DNA of 64,000 bases. Origin: Dillenia suffruticosa. Taxonomy: Eukaryota > Streptophyta > Magnoliopsida > Dilleniales > Dilleniaceae. The notes beneath the pieces are model-generated. The model was not told the DNA's origin, searched no databases, and saw only the letters and a program-made list of their open reading frames with translations. How positions within the stretch are numbered: the first letter of the stretch is position 1; each line of letters opens with the position of its first letter. The stretch spans positions 10,390,174-10,454,173 of the forward strand of contig JAVTVX010000002.1 of assembly GCA_033439265.1 (NCBI GenBank), given 5' to 3'. The position numbers and the translations under genes are program-made. This document shows positions 1 through 11,300 of the stretch, one piece after another.

Positions 1-151
1 GCTTAATGAAAAATACAATTTTGTATTCTTACTTTATTTGTTAGATTTTTTAGAAATTTGTTCAACTGTTATTTGAAACTTCTCAATTTCGTTGGATATT
101 TTAGTATATTGTTATTTCATTTTTCTTCTAATTTCTTATACGATAATGCAG

Positions 152-685
152 GAGAAATATGACCAGCTTTTACTTAGAAATTCTAGTGGTAGTGATGATG
201 CTGCAACGTCTGAGCCATCTGTTAATGATATGACTTTATGGCTCGAGGCAACTGGTGGAGCAAAGAAGGGAAGAGTACTTGGGATGGGCTCGTTGAGCAG
301 AACTTGCAGACTCAGTGGTCTAAGTTCTTCCGGCCATACACCAGTAAGAGCAGAATTAATGCAAATAAACCAAGAACTGAGCCACATGAAGGAGCTGTTA
401 GCACAAAAAGACAATGAACTTCAAGTCATGCGCGTAGAACAGCAGCGAAGAGACAATGAAATTCAAGCCATGCGCGTTGAACAGCTGCGAAGAGACAATG
501 AATTTGAAGAGTTTCGCGCACAACAGATGCTTATAATGCAGCATCTTCAGCTAGTCTCCGCTTCAAGTTCGATTCCCCCTTCTCTATCTCCTCCAAATGA
601 TGGTGATGATGATTTTGACATATTTGGTGACGGTAATGGTGGCGGTGACGGTAATGGTGATGATGATGGTGATAATGTTTCTTGA
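152..685 (+). CDS. CACTA-associated Transposase_24-like protein, C-terminal exon (partial)
   Basis: An open exon follows a good 3' splice site (ATGCAG ending at 151) and runs to TGA at 683-685. It carries the LWLEATGG-(K/R)KGRV-(F/L/Y)G(M/L)GS motif typical of the plant transposase family Pfam Transposase_24 (Ptta/En/Spm), here LWLEATGGAKKGRV. A charged coiled-coil segment follows with the near-duplicate units MRVEQQRRDNEIQ and MRVEQLRRDNEFE, and then a Gly/Asp/Asn-rich acidic tail. The upstream exons are outside the window. The protein probably serves transposition of the CACTA element in which it sits; that it is still active is not shown. Confidence 0.7.
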   Translation, partial: EKYDQLLLRNSSGSDDAATSEPSVNDMTLWLEATGGAKKGRVLGMGSLSRTCRLSGLSSSGHTPVRAELMQINQELSHMKELLAQKDNELQVMRVEQQRRDNEIQAMRVEQLRRDNEFEEFRAQQMLIMQHLQLVSASSSIPPSLSPPNDGDDDFDIFGDGNGGGDGNGDDDGDNVS

Positions 686-1039
686 AACAATTTTTATTTC
701 ACGTTTATTTTTAATTAGACTTCTCATTAGAATTTCATTTATACTTCTACAAATTCGATATTCTATAACTTATTTAGTACTGTTTAATATTATTTCATGA
801 CGATGGTAATGTTTTTTTAATTATTATTTCATTCATACTATTATATGGTCAGTTATTTGAATTAGTAGATACTGCATAAATTTTGTATTCATGGCTGTTC
901 GATGGTACCCTGGATGATTTGTTGATGATGATGTTGGTGGTTTAGCTTATAAACTGGTTGGTTGAAACTATCAGGGAGGAATATGATATATATGGAAATT
1001 TGGTGCAAATATTAAACAAATTAAATTTTTTTTCTCGCA

Positions 1040-1741
1040 AATTTTCTATATTCGTCGCTAAATTCGTCGCTGATTTTTACATTCGTTGCAAAATTTGTTG
1101 CTGAATTTTTTAGATTTCGTTGCAAAATTCGTCGCAAAAGCCGAAGCTGATTTTGTCGCAGAATTGCGACAAATTATCTCACAAAAAAATTTTGTCGCAA
1201 ATTGCGACGAAAATAAATTCGTCGCAGATTTTGTTACAGATTTTGCAACAAAAAACTATTCAAAATTTGTCGCTAATTTGTGACAAAAATTATTCGTCGT
1301 TGTGTTGGTCGCTAAATTGCAACAAAAAATTTGTTGATGCTAATTTATCCTCCAGATGAGAAATTTGAAACATACTATTTTGTCGCAAAATTGGTCGGAA
1401 AATTGCAACAAAAAATAATTGGTTGCTAAATTGTGCAACAATTTTTGCAACAAATATTTTATTGTTGGAAATTTTTCCGACAAAATGTTTCGTCGCAAAT
1501 TTTGTCGGAAATTTGCAACTAAAAAGTTTTGGTTGCTAATGTTTGCGACGAATTTTGCGATGAAATATAATCGGTCGCTAATTGGCGACAAATTTCATAT
1601 TTGTTGTCGAAAAATTTTGCGACGAGTTATTAGCGACAAATTCTAGTTTGTCGAAAAATTGGTTGCTAAATAATTTAGCGACGAATTTTTCTTAACTTTT
1701 CGTCGCAAAATTTGTGGCTAAATACAAGTTTTTTTGTAGTG
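1040..1741. repeat. CACTA subterminal repeat array and terminal inverted repeat
   Basis: About twenty copies of GTCGC or GCGAC, mostly as TTCGTCGCAAA or TTTGCGACGAA in either orientation, are spread through 700 bases of A/T-rich DNA. The array ends at the inverted CACTACAAAAAAA terminus. Subterminal arrays of this kind bind the element's own DNA-binding protein in En/Spm; that role is inferred here. Confidence 0.7.
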
Positions 1742-1765
1742 TGAAATCTCTCGAACAAATTGTTT

Positions 1766-4700
1766 GACAGGGATAGTGATCACAAAATTTAACTACCACC
1801 GCTATCACAACATCTCTATCCACAATTCAATAATTTAAATGACATGAAAAATTTTTCTACTCGAAAATTTTTTAATTTCTCAATATTTTCTCAATCAAGA
1901 GAATATATGCTCTCTCTTTGATTGTCTCTCACATTCTCTCTCTTATCAATATTCAATTGTCTTCAAACTTCTCTGCCTTAAATTTAACAAACAATATTGG
2001 ATGTCTTACGAGAGATTATTGGGGAGTGGAAGTTAAGGGGCAACGAGAGTTATCGCATTATCATAAATTCAAAATTTAATTTGAATTAAATTTACTTATG
2101 GTAAAAAAATCCCTCATAGACATATTTTACCAACATCTTCCACTTACGAATATGAGCATTTTATGTCTACCATAAGATCATAGCTCATACGATTTTTTAC
2201 ATTATCCTGTTGGATTTTATACAAAATTGAGTGTTTTGTGATCGACGAATACATCTGCAAATAAAAACTTCTTGATGCACTTGTTATAATGATCGAGAAA
2301 CTATAGTTAGTATAAAAGAATTCATTATATTCCAAACTCAACGTTTTACATCATCAAGCCACTTCTCTCATCAAAAGTGATTCTCAATTGTTGTTCAACT
2401 GTATATTCACTATTATATTTTGAATCTCAACATGGATAAATATAACAGGTTGACCAGTAAATATAACTCAATAATATAATGTTGATTGGTCTTTATTTTC
2501 TCTACTAGAAACTATCCGTCTCAATTCAGTTGTTTTTCTAAATCTGTTTTGCAGACTTTATTATCTTCCAAATCATTGGTAAGCAGATTAAACTAGCATA
2601 TACTGAATCAAGATTTTAAGAGATAGCCGAAAGTAATAATGATATTGATGGACCCATCCATGGGTTCCAGATCTCACACAGTGGATACGGAGATGAAGAT
2701 CATATTATCGTCTCAAATAATAGTTATCACTATCCCATAATCGATTTATCACACGTGATATAAAATACGTATCATAGTGTTATTCATCCATCTTTCAAAA
2801 GAACATATGTCAGATTTTTCTAATATTGTATAATTATAATACTTAGTCTACACATAAAACTTTATCTAGAAATCTTAAAGAGAATAATTTATAAACAATA
2901 TCACTAATCGCAAGTGATATCTAAGATTTCAAATCTGTCTATTTATGACAATATGGATGTGGGTATGTTTATGTCAGTTATATCGCATATGAGTTCATTT
3001 TAAACACGTATCATGGCGACTTATATTCTAGTATGGTTACTCTCAAAATCTCTTACGCCTAAAAACCGTCTCATCCCCGTTCACTCAGAACTAAAGGTGG
3101 TCATTCATGTGAAAGAATCGATCTCGTCTGATTGACAAATTTTTTATCACATCACATTTTAAAATATATGACAATAAATAAATATAATAAATAAATCAAT
3201 ACAAAATATAACTGAATAATAAACATATGTCCTATATCATAATACGCATCAAAGAATCAATCCAATACATAATGAGAAATGTCATAATACACATAAATCT
3301 AATAATTTCCTATATCCTACAATGAAATCTCTCGCAATAGGTTTAATGAAGGGATCAACTACCATATTATGTGTGGAAATATACTTAATTGTCATTTCAC
3401 CCTTCTTGATAATATCTCATGAAATGGTATTTGGTATCAATATATTTGGTTCTGTTGTGATACTTAAGGTTTTGGGTATAGACAATGGCGTCCTGATTAT
3501 TACAGTAATTATCAATAATCTCTCACTATTTGTTATAACCCCTAAATCATTCAGAAATCTTTAAAACCAAATACTCTCATGAACTGCTGCTAAGCATGCT
3601 ACAAACTCATCTTCTATCGTAAATAGAGATTCACAAGTTTGCTTTTTTTTTGTTCCATGTTATGATACCATTATTGAGTAAAATAGCAAAACATGAAATC
3701 GATTTGCGTCCATCTAGAGCACTGTCCCAATTGACATCTGAATATCTAATGAGACATAAATCACCTCCTCCGTAACACAATGAGAGGTCCGTACTTCCTT
3801 TGAAATATTTCAAAATCTTTTTTACTAATTTCCAGTGACCCTTTCCAGATTAGATTGATTCCTACTCATCAGACCGATTGCAAAACAAATATTTAATCGT
3901 GTACACAATATCACGTACATCAGACTACCCACTGCATTGGCATAAGAGATTTTACCCATCTCCCTTATTTCTTCCTGAATTTTAGGACACATGTTAATTT
4001 TCAGATTTTTACTTTTAGCGATGAGAGTATCTATGGGATTGTAATCACTCATCCCGAGACGCTCAAGAACCTTTTAATGTAAGACTCTTATGAAAAAGCC
4101 AACACTCGTCTCGAATGATCCATTTGATTTCTAACTTTGAAAATGAATTTAGCCTTATTCATATCTTTTATATCAAAACTCGATGATAATCTCGTTTTAA
4201 TGGTTATCAGATATTCTCTATTACTCCTGACCAACAGAATGTCATCCACATATAAGGATATGTCATAAAGAAACCAGAAAATATACGCAATAATCCTTCT
4301 CGATAATCACAAACCTATAAGATATCAGCTCTTTATGAAATATCAAGTACTACTATCCGAATGATTGTTTAAGACTATATATCGATTTCTAAAGTCGACA
4401 AACCTTATCCTCCTGAGGTATAGGAACAATATTAGATGGTTGTTTTATATAGTTTTTCTAATCCAAACTTTCGTTCACGAAGGTAGTTTAAATATCCATC
4501 TGGTATAACTCTATATCCATATCTACGACAATAGCTAAAAATAAATGAATCGAGATAAATTTGACTACCAGAAAGAAAGTCTCCCCGTTGTCCACGTCCT
4601 TAATCTGAGTGTAAGTTTTTGCTACTAGACGAGCCTTATACCTCTCCATCAATTCATCAGACTTTCTCTGGATTTTTAAAAACCCACTTATTTCCAATAG

Positions 4701-6900
4701 TCTTTCTACCATCAGACAAATTAAATAGGTCTCAGAGCCCATTGATTTTCATTGATTCTATCTTTTCATCTATGTCCTTCAACCAATAGTTGCTCGCAAG
4801 TCTCTCAAGAGTCTCCTCAACCATTTTGGGCTCCTTGTCATCCTCAGAAATCATAATGAGGATCTCATCCTCAATCAGGAAATGACATTTAGGTATGTGT
4901 ACTTGATTGCTCCTACGAAGAGGGGAATCTCTTCACATCTAGATGGATTGCTCCTATTAGATCCAAGATCCATAGTAGTTTCTTGGATCCCATGCTGGGT
5001 ACAGCTAAATCATTATGCACTTCCATCTCATAAAATGTAAAGTCTCGATCATTTCATCTCTTTTAAAAAAATCATTCTCAAAAAATGTGGTATCACGAAA
5101 CTCAATTTTAGTAACAATGTTATCCGTATGCTTACCCAAGAACACATGTCCGTTGGAATATTTTGAGTATGGTATAAATACACAGCTCTTTTCTCATAGG
5201 GCTAACTTATCATGTGGACGCCAGAAATCATGAATATATGCGACACAACCCCATAGTCTCAAGTGGCTAAGATCAGATTGTCTCTCTATCCAAAACTCAT
5301 ATGTGATACTGACTATGAATTTTGATAAAATACAGTTAAGGACGTAAACTACAGTCAATAAAGTATCTCCCCAATAGGAGACAGGTAAATTTGTCTGCAC
5401 TGTTTTAGATCTCACTATCTCTAATAAAATTTTATTTTTTCTCTTGTCTACTCCATTCTGTTAAGAAGTAGCATAAATAATTACTTGTTTCGTAATGCAT
5501 TTCTCGAAATAAAACTCTTTGAATTGTTCAGACAAATACTCGCACCCTTGATCTATTTTAAGAGTTTTTACTTTCAAATCTAATTGATTTTCAATATCGT
5601 TAATAAAACTCTTGAAATATTCCAATGTCTCAAATTTGTACTAGATTAAATAGATGTAACCGAAATGCATATAATCGTCTATAAATATAATAAAATACAC
5701 AATTTCATTTTGGCCTCTCACGTTCATAGGACCACAGATATTAGAATAGATTAACTGCAATGGAGTCTCAACACTCATTGGTTTGCTAAATGGTTTTCTT
5801 GTAACTTTTTCTGTTAAGCAAAACTCACATATGGCTAGCTCGATCTTAGTTAGTGGGTCCAACAGACCACTCACTGCTAACTAGTTCATCATCTTTTATC
5901 CTATGTGTTTAAGTCTACTATGCCATATATCCATATCATTATCAACGCAATCAGATGTAAAGACAACAGAAGAAGAACAAGAATCACCATTAAAAGAAAT
6001 ATCATCCATTGTATATAGTCTATTATGGCCAAAACCAGAACAAGTTAAATAATCATCGTAGTAAATAGAAATAGATTAGTTTTCAAAAGACAAAATATAT
6101 TCTAAATAATTTAGACAAAGTAGAGAAACGAGATTCTGTCGAATATCCAGAATATAAAGTATATCATGTAGATATAGAGTTTAGCCACTTTATAACTCAA
6201 GTTTGCAAGTGTTAATCCCGCTGATGACAACGAATACTCTGTTCTTCACGTAAATTCTCCTAACCTGAGAACTCATTCGGCGAAACTCTACGTACACACT
6301 TCTATCTCGAACTACATGGTTAGTGATTTCTAAGTCTATAATTTACAAAAGAAAGAGGAGACATCTCAAATCATATAAAGAAGAACGACAAACCTTCCAC
6401 TCGTCACACTCACAAGTGAAGTAACTAAATCTGTCACATACGTAACACTTCACTTTAATCTTATCCAACTCTTTCTTTCTACGTTTTTGTATTTTGTTGT
6501 CAGATCTCTCAAATGACTTCCTTTTGCCTGGACCTCAGATTTTCTTCTCATACTTATGCCATTTACGTTGGTACCTCAGGAGCCCTTGCTTAACTTTGCC
6601 GCATAAGCATGACAAGAGTGCGGCATATTTGCCTCCAAATGCTCCTTCTCGAGTTCATAGTGTCTACTTATATCAGCGAAAGTATGAATACTCTCGTTAT
6701 GTATAAGATATGTTTTCATATTCTCTCATAAAACAAGTAATGATTGGATTACATCCAATATCTTAAACTCATCCAAAATAGACCCGCCTACATTCCCTAA
6801 CCCGACAATTATACTCAATATTTGCATCAAATACTATTTCATCATATTGTAGGTCATTTTCTTATAAATGATAAACTTATAAATCAGTATCTTGATCTTA
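1766..6900 (-). mobile_element. Ty1/Copia LTR retrotransposon, decayed
   Basis: On the minus strand, protein similarity runs in Copia order. A zinc-knuckle/gag zone lies near 6400-6500, a pre-integrase and integrase zone at about 5870-5200, reverse transcriptase at about 4740-3830, and RNase H at about 3810-3630. A purine tract followed by TGTTGG (read on the minus strand, ending the LTR at about 2135) suggests a 3' LTR from roughly 1766 to 2135. No matching right-hand LTR was recognised, so the right limit of about 6900 is approximate. The element is broken many times and looks old. The segment between the putative 3' LTR and RNase H (2136-3630) shows no other recognisable coding sequence. 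Confidence 0.7.
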
Positions 6901-8030
6901 GGAGCTGAGAGAATATCATAATAATGGGCTAGTTTTACAAGTGATTAGTTATTTATTATAACCACTATTTATGTTTCAATTATATATAAAAAAAAAATTA
7001 CTGAACAGAAATTCTTAAGAAATTAAGCAAATATTTCCACCTTACTTCTCAAAATTAATTTACAACTCTTTTTCTAAATTTGTAATATAGAACTCACTTT
7101 AAATATTAATAGACGTCACAATACAATAAAAGTATTCTTGTTTCTTCGATTCTCTTATTGAACTAAATAAATTTGCAACCAATATTCTTAAGCTAATTAT
7201 AATTTGATAATATTCCTAACTTTATCAACTTAGAAATTTTTATGAAATTTGGATAAAATAGAGAAAGTTTAAGTGAAATTAGGAAGAAAACGGCAAAAAA
7301 TAACACGATTAATGGAGACAAAAGAGAGTATATGACAATGAAAAAAATGGTAGATAAAAGTAACAAAATAGAAAGTTTGAGTGAAATTTGAAAGATAAGT
7401 ATGAAAAATAACATAATTAATGAAGGTGTTTTTTTTTTTTTTTTTTTGAGAAAAATGTATTTTTATCAACTAAATAACCCTTGTGGTATGGATATAATGG
7501 GTATTGATTTTATATGGTAATATCAACATGGAATGGGTAAGTGCTAGATTTATGGTCCCATGCGGCACACATGCATGGTGCTGCTCCACGATTTGTTTCA
7601 GATCACGCACATAGGCTTCCCAACAAACTACTGAGGTATGGTATGGGTACATGAGAATAAGATATCATGCGGTCAATTTTAAATTGGTTTATTAAAATAT
7701 TAATTAAATATTCGTTAATATTATTTTCAAATATTTTTTTATCCTAAATGTTACAAAAAGAAAAATCTCATAAAATCTTCGATTCTAAAATTAACAAACT
7801 TAAAAAGTAGTAAAGGGATAAGATATTTTAAATTTGTTAGAGGTTTAAGGAAAGAATTATTAATAATTATAACTGTGATAAAAATATCCTTTTTCAAAAT
7901 TAAATTTCCCTTTCTCCTTTTCAAGAAAAGTGGGAAAAATAGCACGAGATTCAACCCCCCAGAAAAAGTAACCCTTGCAAAAGTAGGTCCCACTTTTCTA
8001 CAGTTGCAAGGTCTACGCATGCTGATTATC
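6901..8030. other. AT-rich intergenic DNA upstream of the kinase gene
   Basis: No coding region or named repeat is supported here. The sequence is strongly AT-rich, with a poly-T run at 7428-7447 and scattered oligo-A/T tracts, and it becomes less AT-rich from about 7900 toward the kinase promoter. Confidence 0.5.
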
Positions 8031-8313
8031 CAATTGGAAATCAGTAAAACGCCACGTCAGCCACCGCACCTCCCCGAATCCATGGTCCAACCCTCAAAAA
8101 CGCCTCCTCTCTTACTCTCTCTCTCTCTCTCTCTATCTGTTTCAATGGCGGTCAACGGATTGGTAAATATTTGTCTCAGAGACAAAGAGAGCAGAGAGAG
8201 AATAGGGTAAAAGGAAAAACATCGCCCAAGTTCTTCGGAGAGTCCAGAAACAATCAATCGAAGTTTCAGTCTTAGGAGGCAACTCCATCTTCCTCGTCCG
8301 AGTTATTTTTCCG
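8031..8313 (+). promoter_or_regulatory. Probable promoter and 5' leader of the BLUS1-like kinase gene
   Basis: A CCAAT-type motif (ATCCAATTGG, about 8027-8036) and an ACGT-core element (GCCACGTCAG, about 8050-8059) lie about 0.26-0.29 kb before the start codon. A CT tract at 8115-8134 follows. CT/GA tracts near plant start sites are known to act as Y patches or as sites for GAGA-binding (BPC) proteins. The transcription start is not known, so this assignment rests on position and motif type. Confidence 0.4.
8145..8210 (+). other. Possible upstream ORF in the kinase 5' leader
   Basis: An ATG in fair context (TTCAATGG) opens a 21-codon frame (MAVNGLVNICLRDKESRERIG) that closes with TAA at 8208-8210, about 100 bases before the kinase start. 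It matters only if transcription begins upstream of it, which the sequence does not settle. Confidence 0.3.
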
Positions 8314-11300
8314 ATGGGGAGGATGGGAAGCGGAGAGAGAACTTACTCTGCAAACCCTAACGACTACCAGCTTCTCGAAGAGGTCGGTTTTGGTGCTAGC
8401 GCTACCGTGTATCGCGCGATCTATCTCCCGACTAATGAAATTGTTGCCGTCAAATGTTTGGATCTCGATCGTTGCAACAGTAATCTGGTTAGGTTTTTTT
8501 AGTAATCTGGTTCCGATCCTTTTTAATTTTTTACTTGAATTGAACATTGAACATCGGATTCTCTCTTGTTTTGGTCGTTAATTGAGTTGTGCGATAACTT
8601 TACTAAGCTTCGTAGGCTTTGAGGAATATAATAAGAATGACGAAATCTAGTCTTGTGTTTCATGATTTGTGTTAATTAGGGCATAAACTGTTGCGTTTTA
8701 TTGAGTGTGATCTGTGCATGATATTTGATTGGTTTAAGGATGCAGTTCGTTTGATGTTAGATTATTGCCAGATAATGCATTAGTCAATCTTGCTGCATTC
8801 ACTTATATAAGATGCTATTCATTAGTAAGTTGCTTTACGTTTATGTATTCATTAGTGTGATGTATCCACTTATGGGTTATAAGGGTTTTTAAGGATTGCA
8901 TTTGCTTTTCAAATTTCTTTAAGTTTTCATTTTGCAAATGGCAATGGTAGTAAGTTGTTCAAATCATGGATGTTTTTTAGCTGCTTGTTGGTATTACGCT
9001 TTCGGGAACTATGTATTAATTTGCATTTCATGAAGTACAGTCGCGAGCAATAGACACAAGACAGCATCGTGACAAAATTATCAAAAGTAACAGAACGCGA
9101 CACCACATGTGAATACTACGCTATATAAATGTGTAAAATCAGCTTATATATTCAAATAAATGAACACAATATTGTGCAAACTTTTTTCATTCCTCCATCT
9201 TATGCAATCGGTAGCTTTATTTTCAGCCTTTCTTCTGCATCCGTTTTCTGAATTTCGTGGTTTATGGCTTCACAAATATGTGAATCATTGTGTCAATTGA
9301 CTATTTTTAAGTGCCATGGAAGTGTTCTAAAACTGTTACTTTAAAAATCGAAAATAAGGACATGGTTAAAAAAAGTACAATACTTACCTTTTAAGTGTTG
9401 TACAGAGGTTGTGTCCAAATCTGTGCCAAGATGGACATGAATCATATTTGAAAGTGTTGATGTAAACAAGATCTATGTTTTGACCAATTGGAGATATTGA
9501 CATAAGTTGGCTTTAGGTGGTTACTCAAATTTCTCAAGAATTCATAAATAGCTATATTTATGAAAGCATCCAATTTACGAGTGACACAATTTAAGCAGTA
9601 CAATACTTTGTTCACCTGAGACAAATGTTTTTCTTGTATGGCTTTGATCCTTTTATAGGATACCTTCTCTTGTCACTTGTTTCCATATATCCTCCTCCTC
9701 TTACTAAAGAGAGAGAGAGAGAGAGAGAGAGACTGTGTTCCTTGAGTTAGTTGGTTAAGGCTTTAAGGATTCATTCATGACATCCATAAAAATTGCATTT
9801 TTGAGTCACAAACTCGATCTTGGAAGCAGTATTATTAAAGGCATCAGGTGCCATTAAAGGTGTTAGGATCCCCCGTCCCCCAAGGCGCTAAGCACTAGCC
9901 TAATGGAAGTGAAGCTCTTATTTATGATAATATTTAGTTTGCAAAAATAAAGTGGTTAAGATTTAAATCTCTTACAAAGGTATCCATTTTAAATTCAAAA
10001 GAAAAATGTTATATATCATTTTATAGGCATCACAACTAGCAGAATATGTAAAAACATGTCTCTATATTGTGTAAAACACAAATTATTTTCTCTCGATACA
10101 TTAATTGAACATAATTTGTAAAAACCTATATGCTATATATGTCAGCCTACTTAAATCTCAAGCATGCAACAAAACAAAAGGAAATTTGAGAAACATGAAC
10201 CGATAGGAGGAGAGAGAAAGATAAAAGAAAAAGTGGAAATGGAAAAAAAAAAAAAAACCTGAATTAAAAGTGACATGCTTAGACCCCAAAAAGAGAAAGT
10301 GAATACAATAAAGTTAGAAGTAAAATAGGAGGACATAAGAATTAAAACTTCTTGGAAGAGGCTCGATTAACTTAAATTTCATCAAGGCGCTCTTCTGGTG
10401 CCTTAGTTCCTTGGTGCCTAGGGTGCAAAAGGAGATGCATCTTTCTAAGGGCGCCTTGCTGGAGGCCCCTTAAGGTGTTGGGGTAGCACTCAAAGGGACT
10501 TTGCCAACAAGGCTTGGAATTATGAGTTCTTTGGTGATTCTTTTTTTTTGGGGGGGGGGCAGGGCAGGGTTTTGGGTTTATATTAATATCGGAGGCCTGG
10601 TGAGGCCCTTCCTAACTACATGGTAGCTTTTGTGTACTTTGACTGGTACCATATGCGGTTCTCTTGTTTACCTGTTAAGATCATCTTGATCTCTCCTTTG
10701 ATGGGACACATTTGGTACTTCTTTTATAACAAATGCATGCTAAGAGGTGCTTTTGAGAGGGAAAATAGTTCAGCCTAGAATATTTAATCAAGACATACTT
10801 GAAGTCATACCTGGGCTTTTGAGAATTGGTGATTCTCTCCCTCAATCATGCATTTTGTGGGTTTCTTGCTCCTCTCTCACTCTCTCACACACAAAAATTT
10901 CCCTTGACCTTTTTTTTTTAAATGATTTTTGTTTACTGTTTAGTTAGATTGCCCATTCATTATGTTTTAACTCTGATTTAACAATCTGATTTTCTATGGG
11001 TTCCATAAAAGTTTATTAATAAATCTTGTTCTTTTTTAGGATGACATACGTAAAGAGGCTCAGACAATGAGCTTAATTGATCATCCGAATGTTATAAAGG
11101 CTTACTGTTCATTTGTTGTGGAGAGAAATCTGTGGGTCGTCATGCCCTTCATGGCAGAAGGGTCTTGTTTACACCTTATGAAGATAGCATATCCAGATGG
11201 ATTTGAAGAGTCAGCTATTTGTTCTATCCTTAAAGAAACCCTTAAAGCACTTGAATACCTCCATCGGCAAGGACACATTCATCGTGATGTTAAGGTTGGT

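Larger units (their letters stand above)
1..1741 (+). mobile_element. CACTA (En/Spm) DNA transposon, 3' portion
   Basis: The segment ends at 1741 with the reverse complement of a CACTA terminal inverted repeat (CACTACAAAAAAA read on the minus strand, 1729-1741). Upstream lie about 0.7 kb of dense GTCGC/GCGAC subterminal repeats and the C-terminal exon of a plant transposase-like protein. The order gene, subterminal array, terminal repeat is the usual layout of the 3' end of a CACTA element. The 5' end is outside the window, so the partner repeat and the 3-bp target duplication cannot be tested. Confidence 0.8.
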
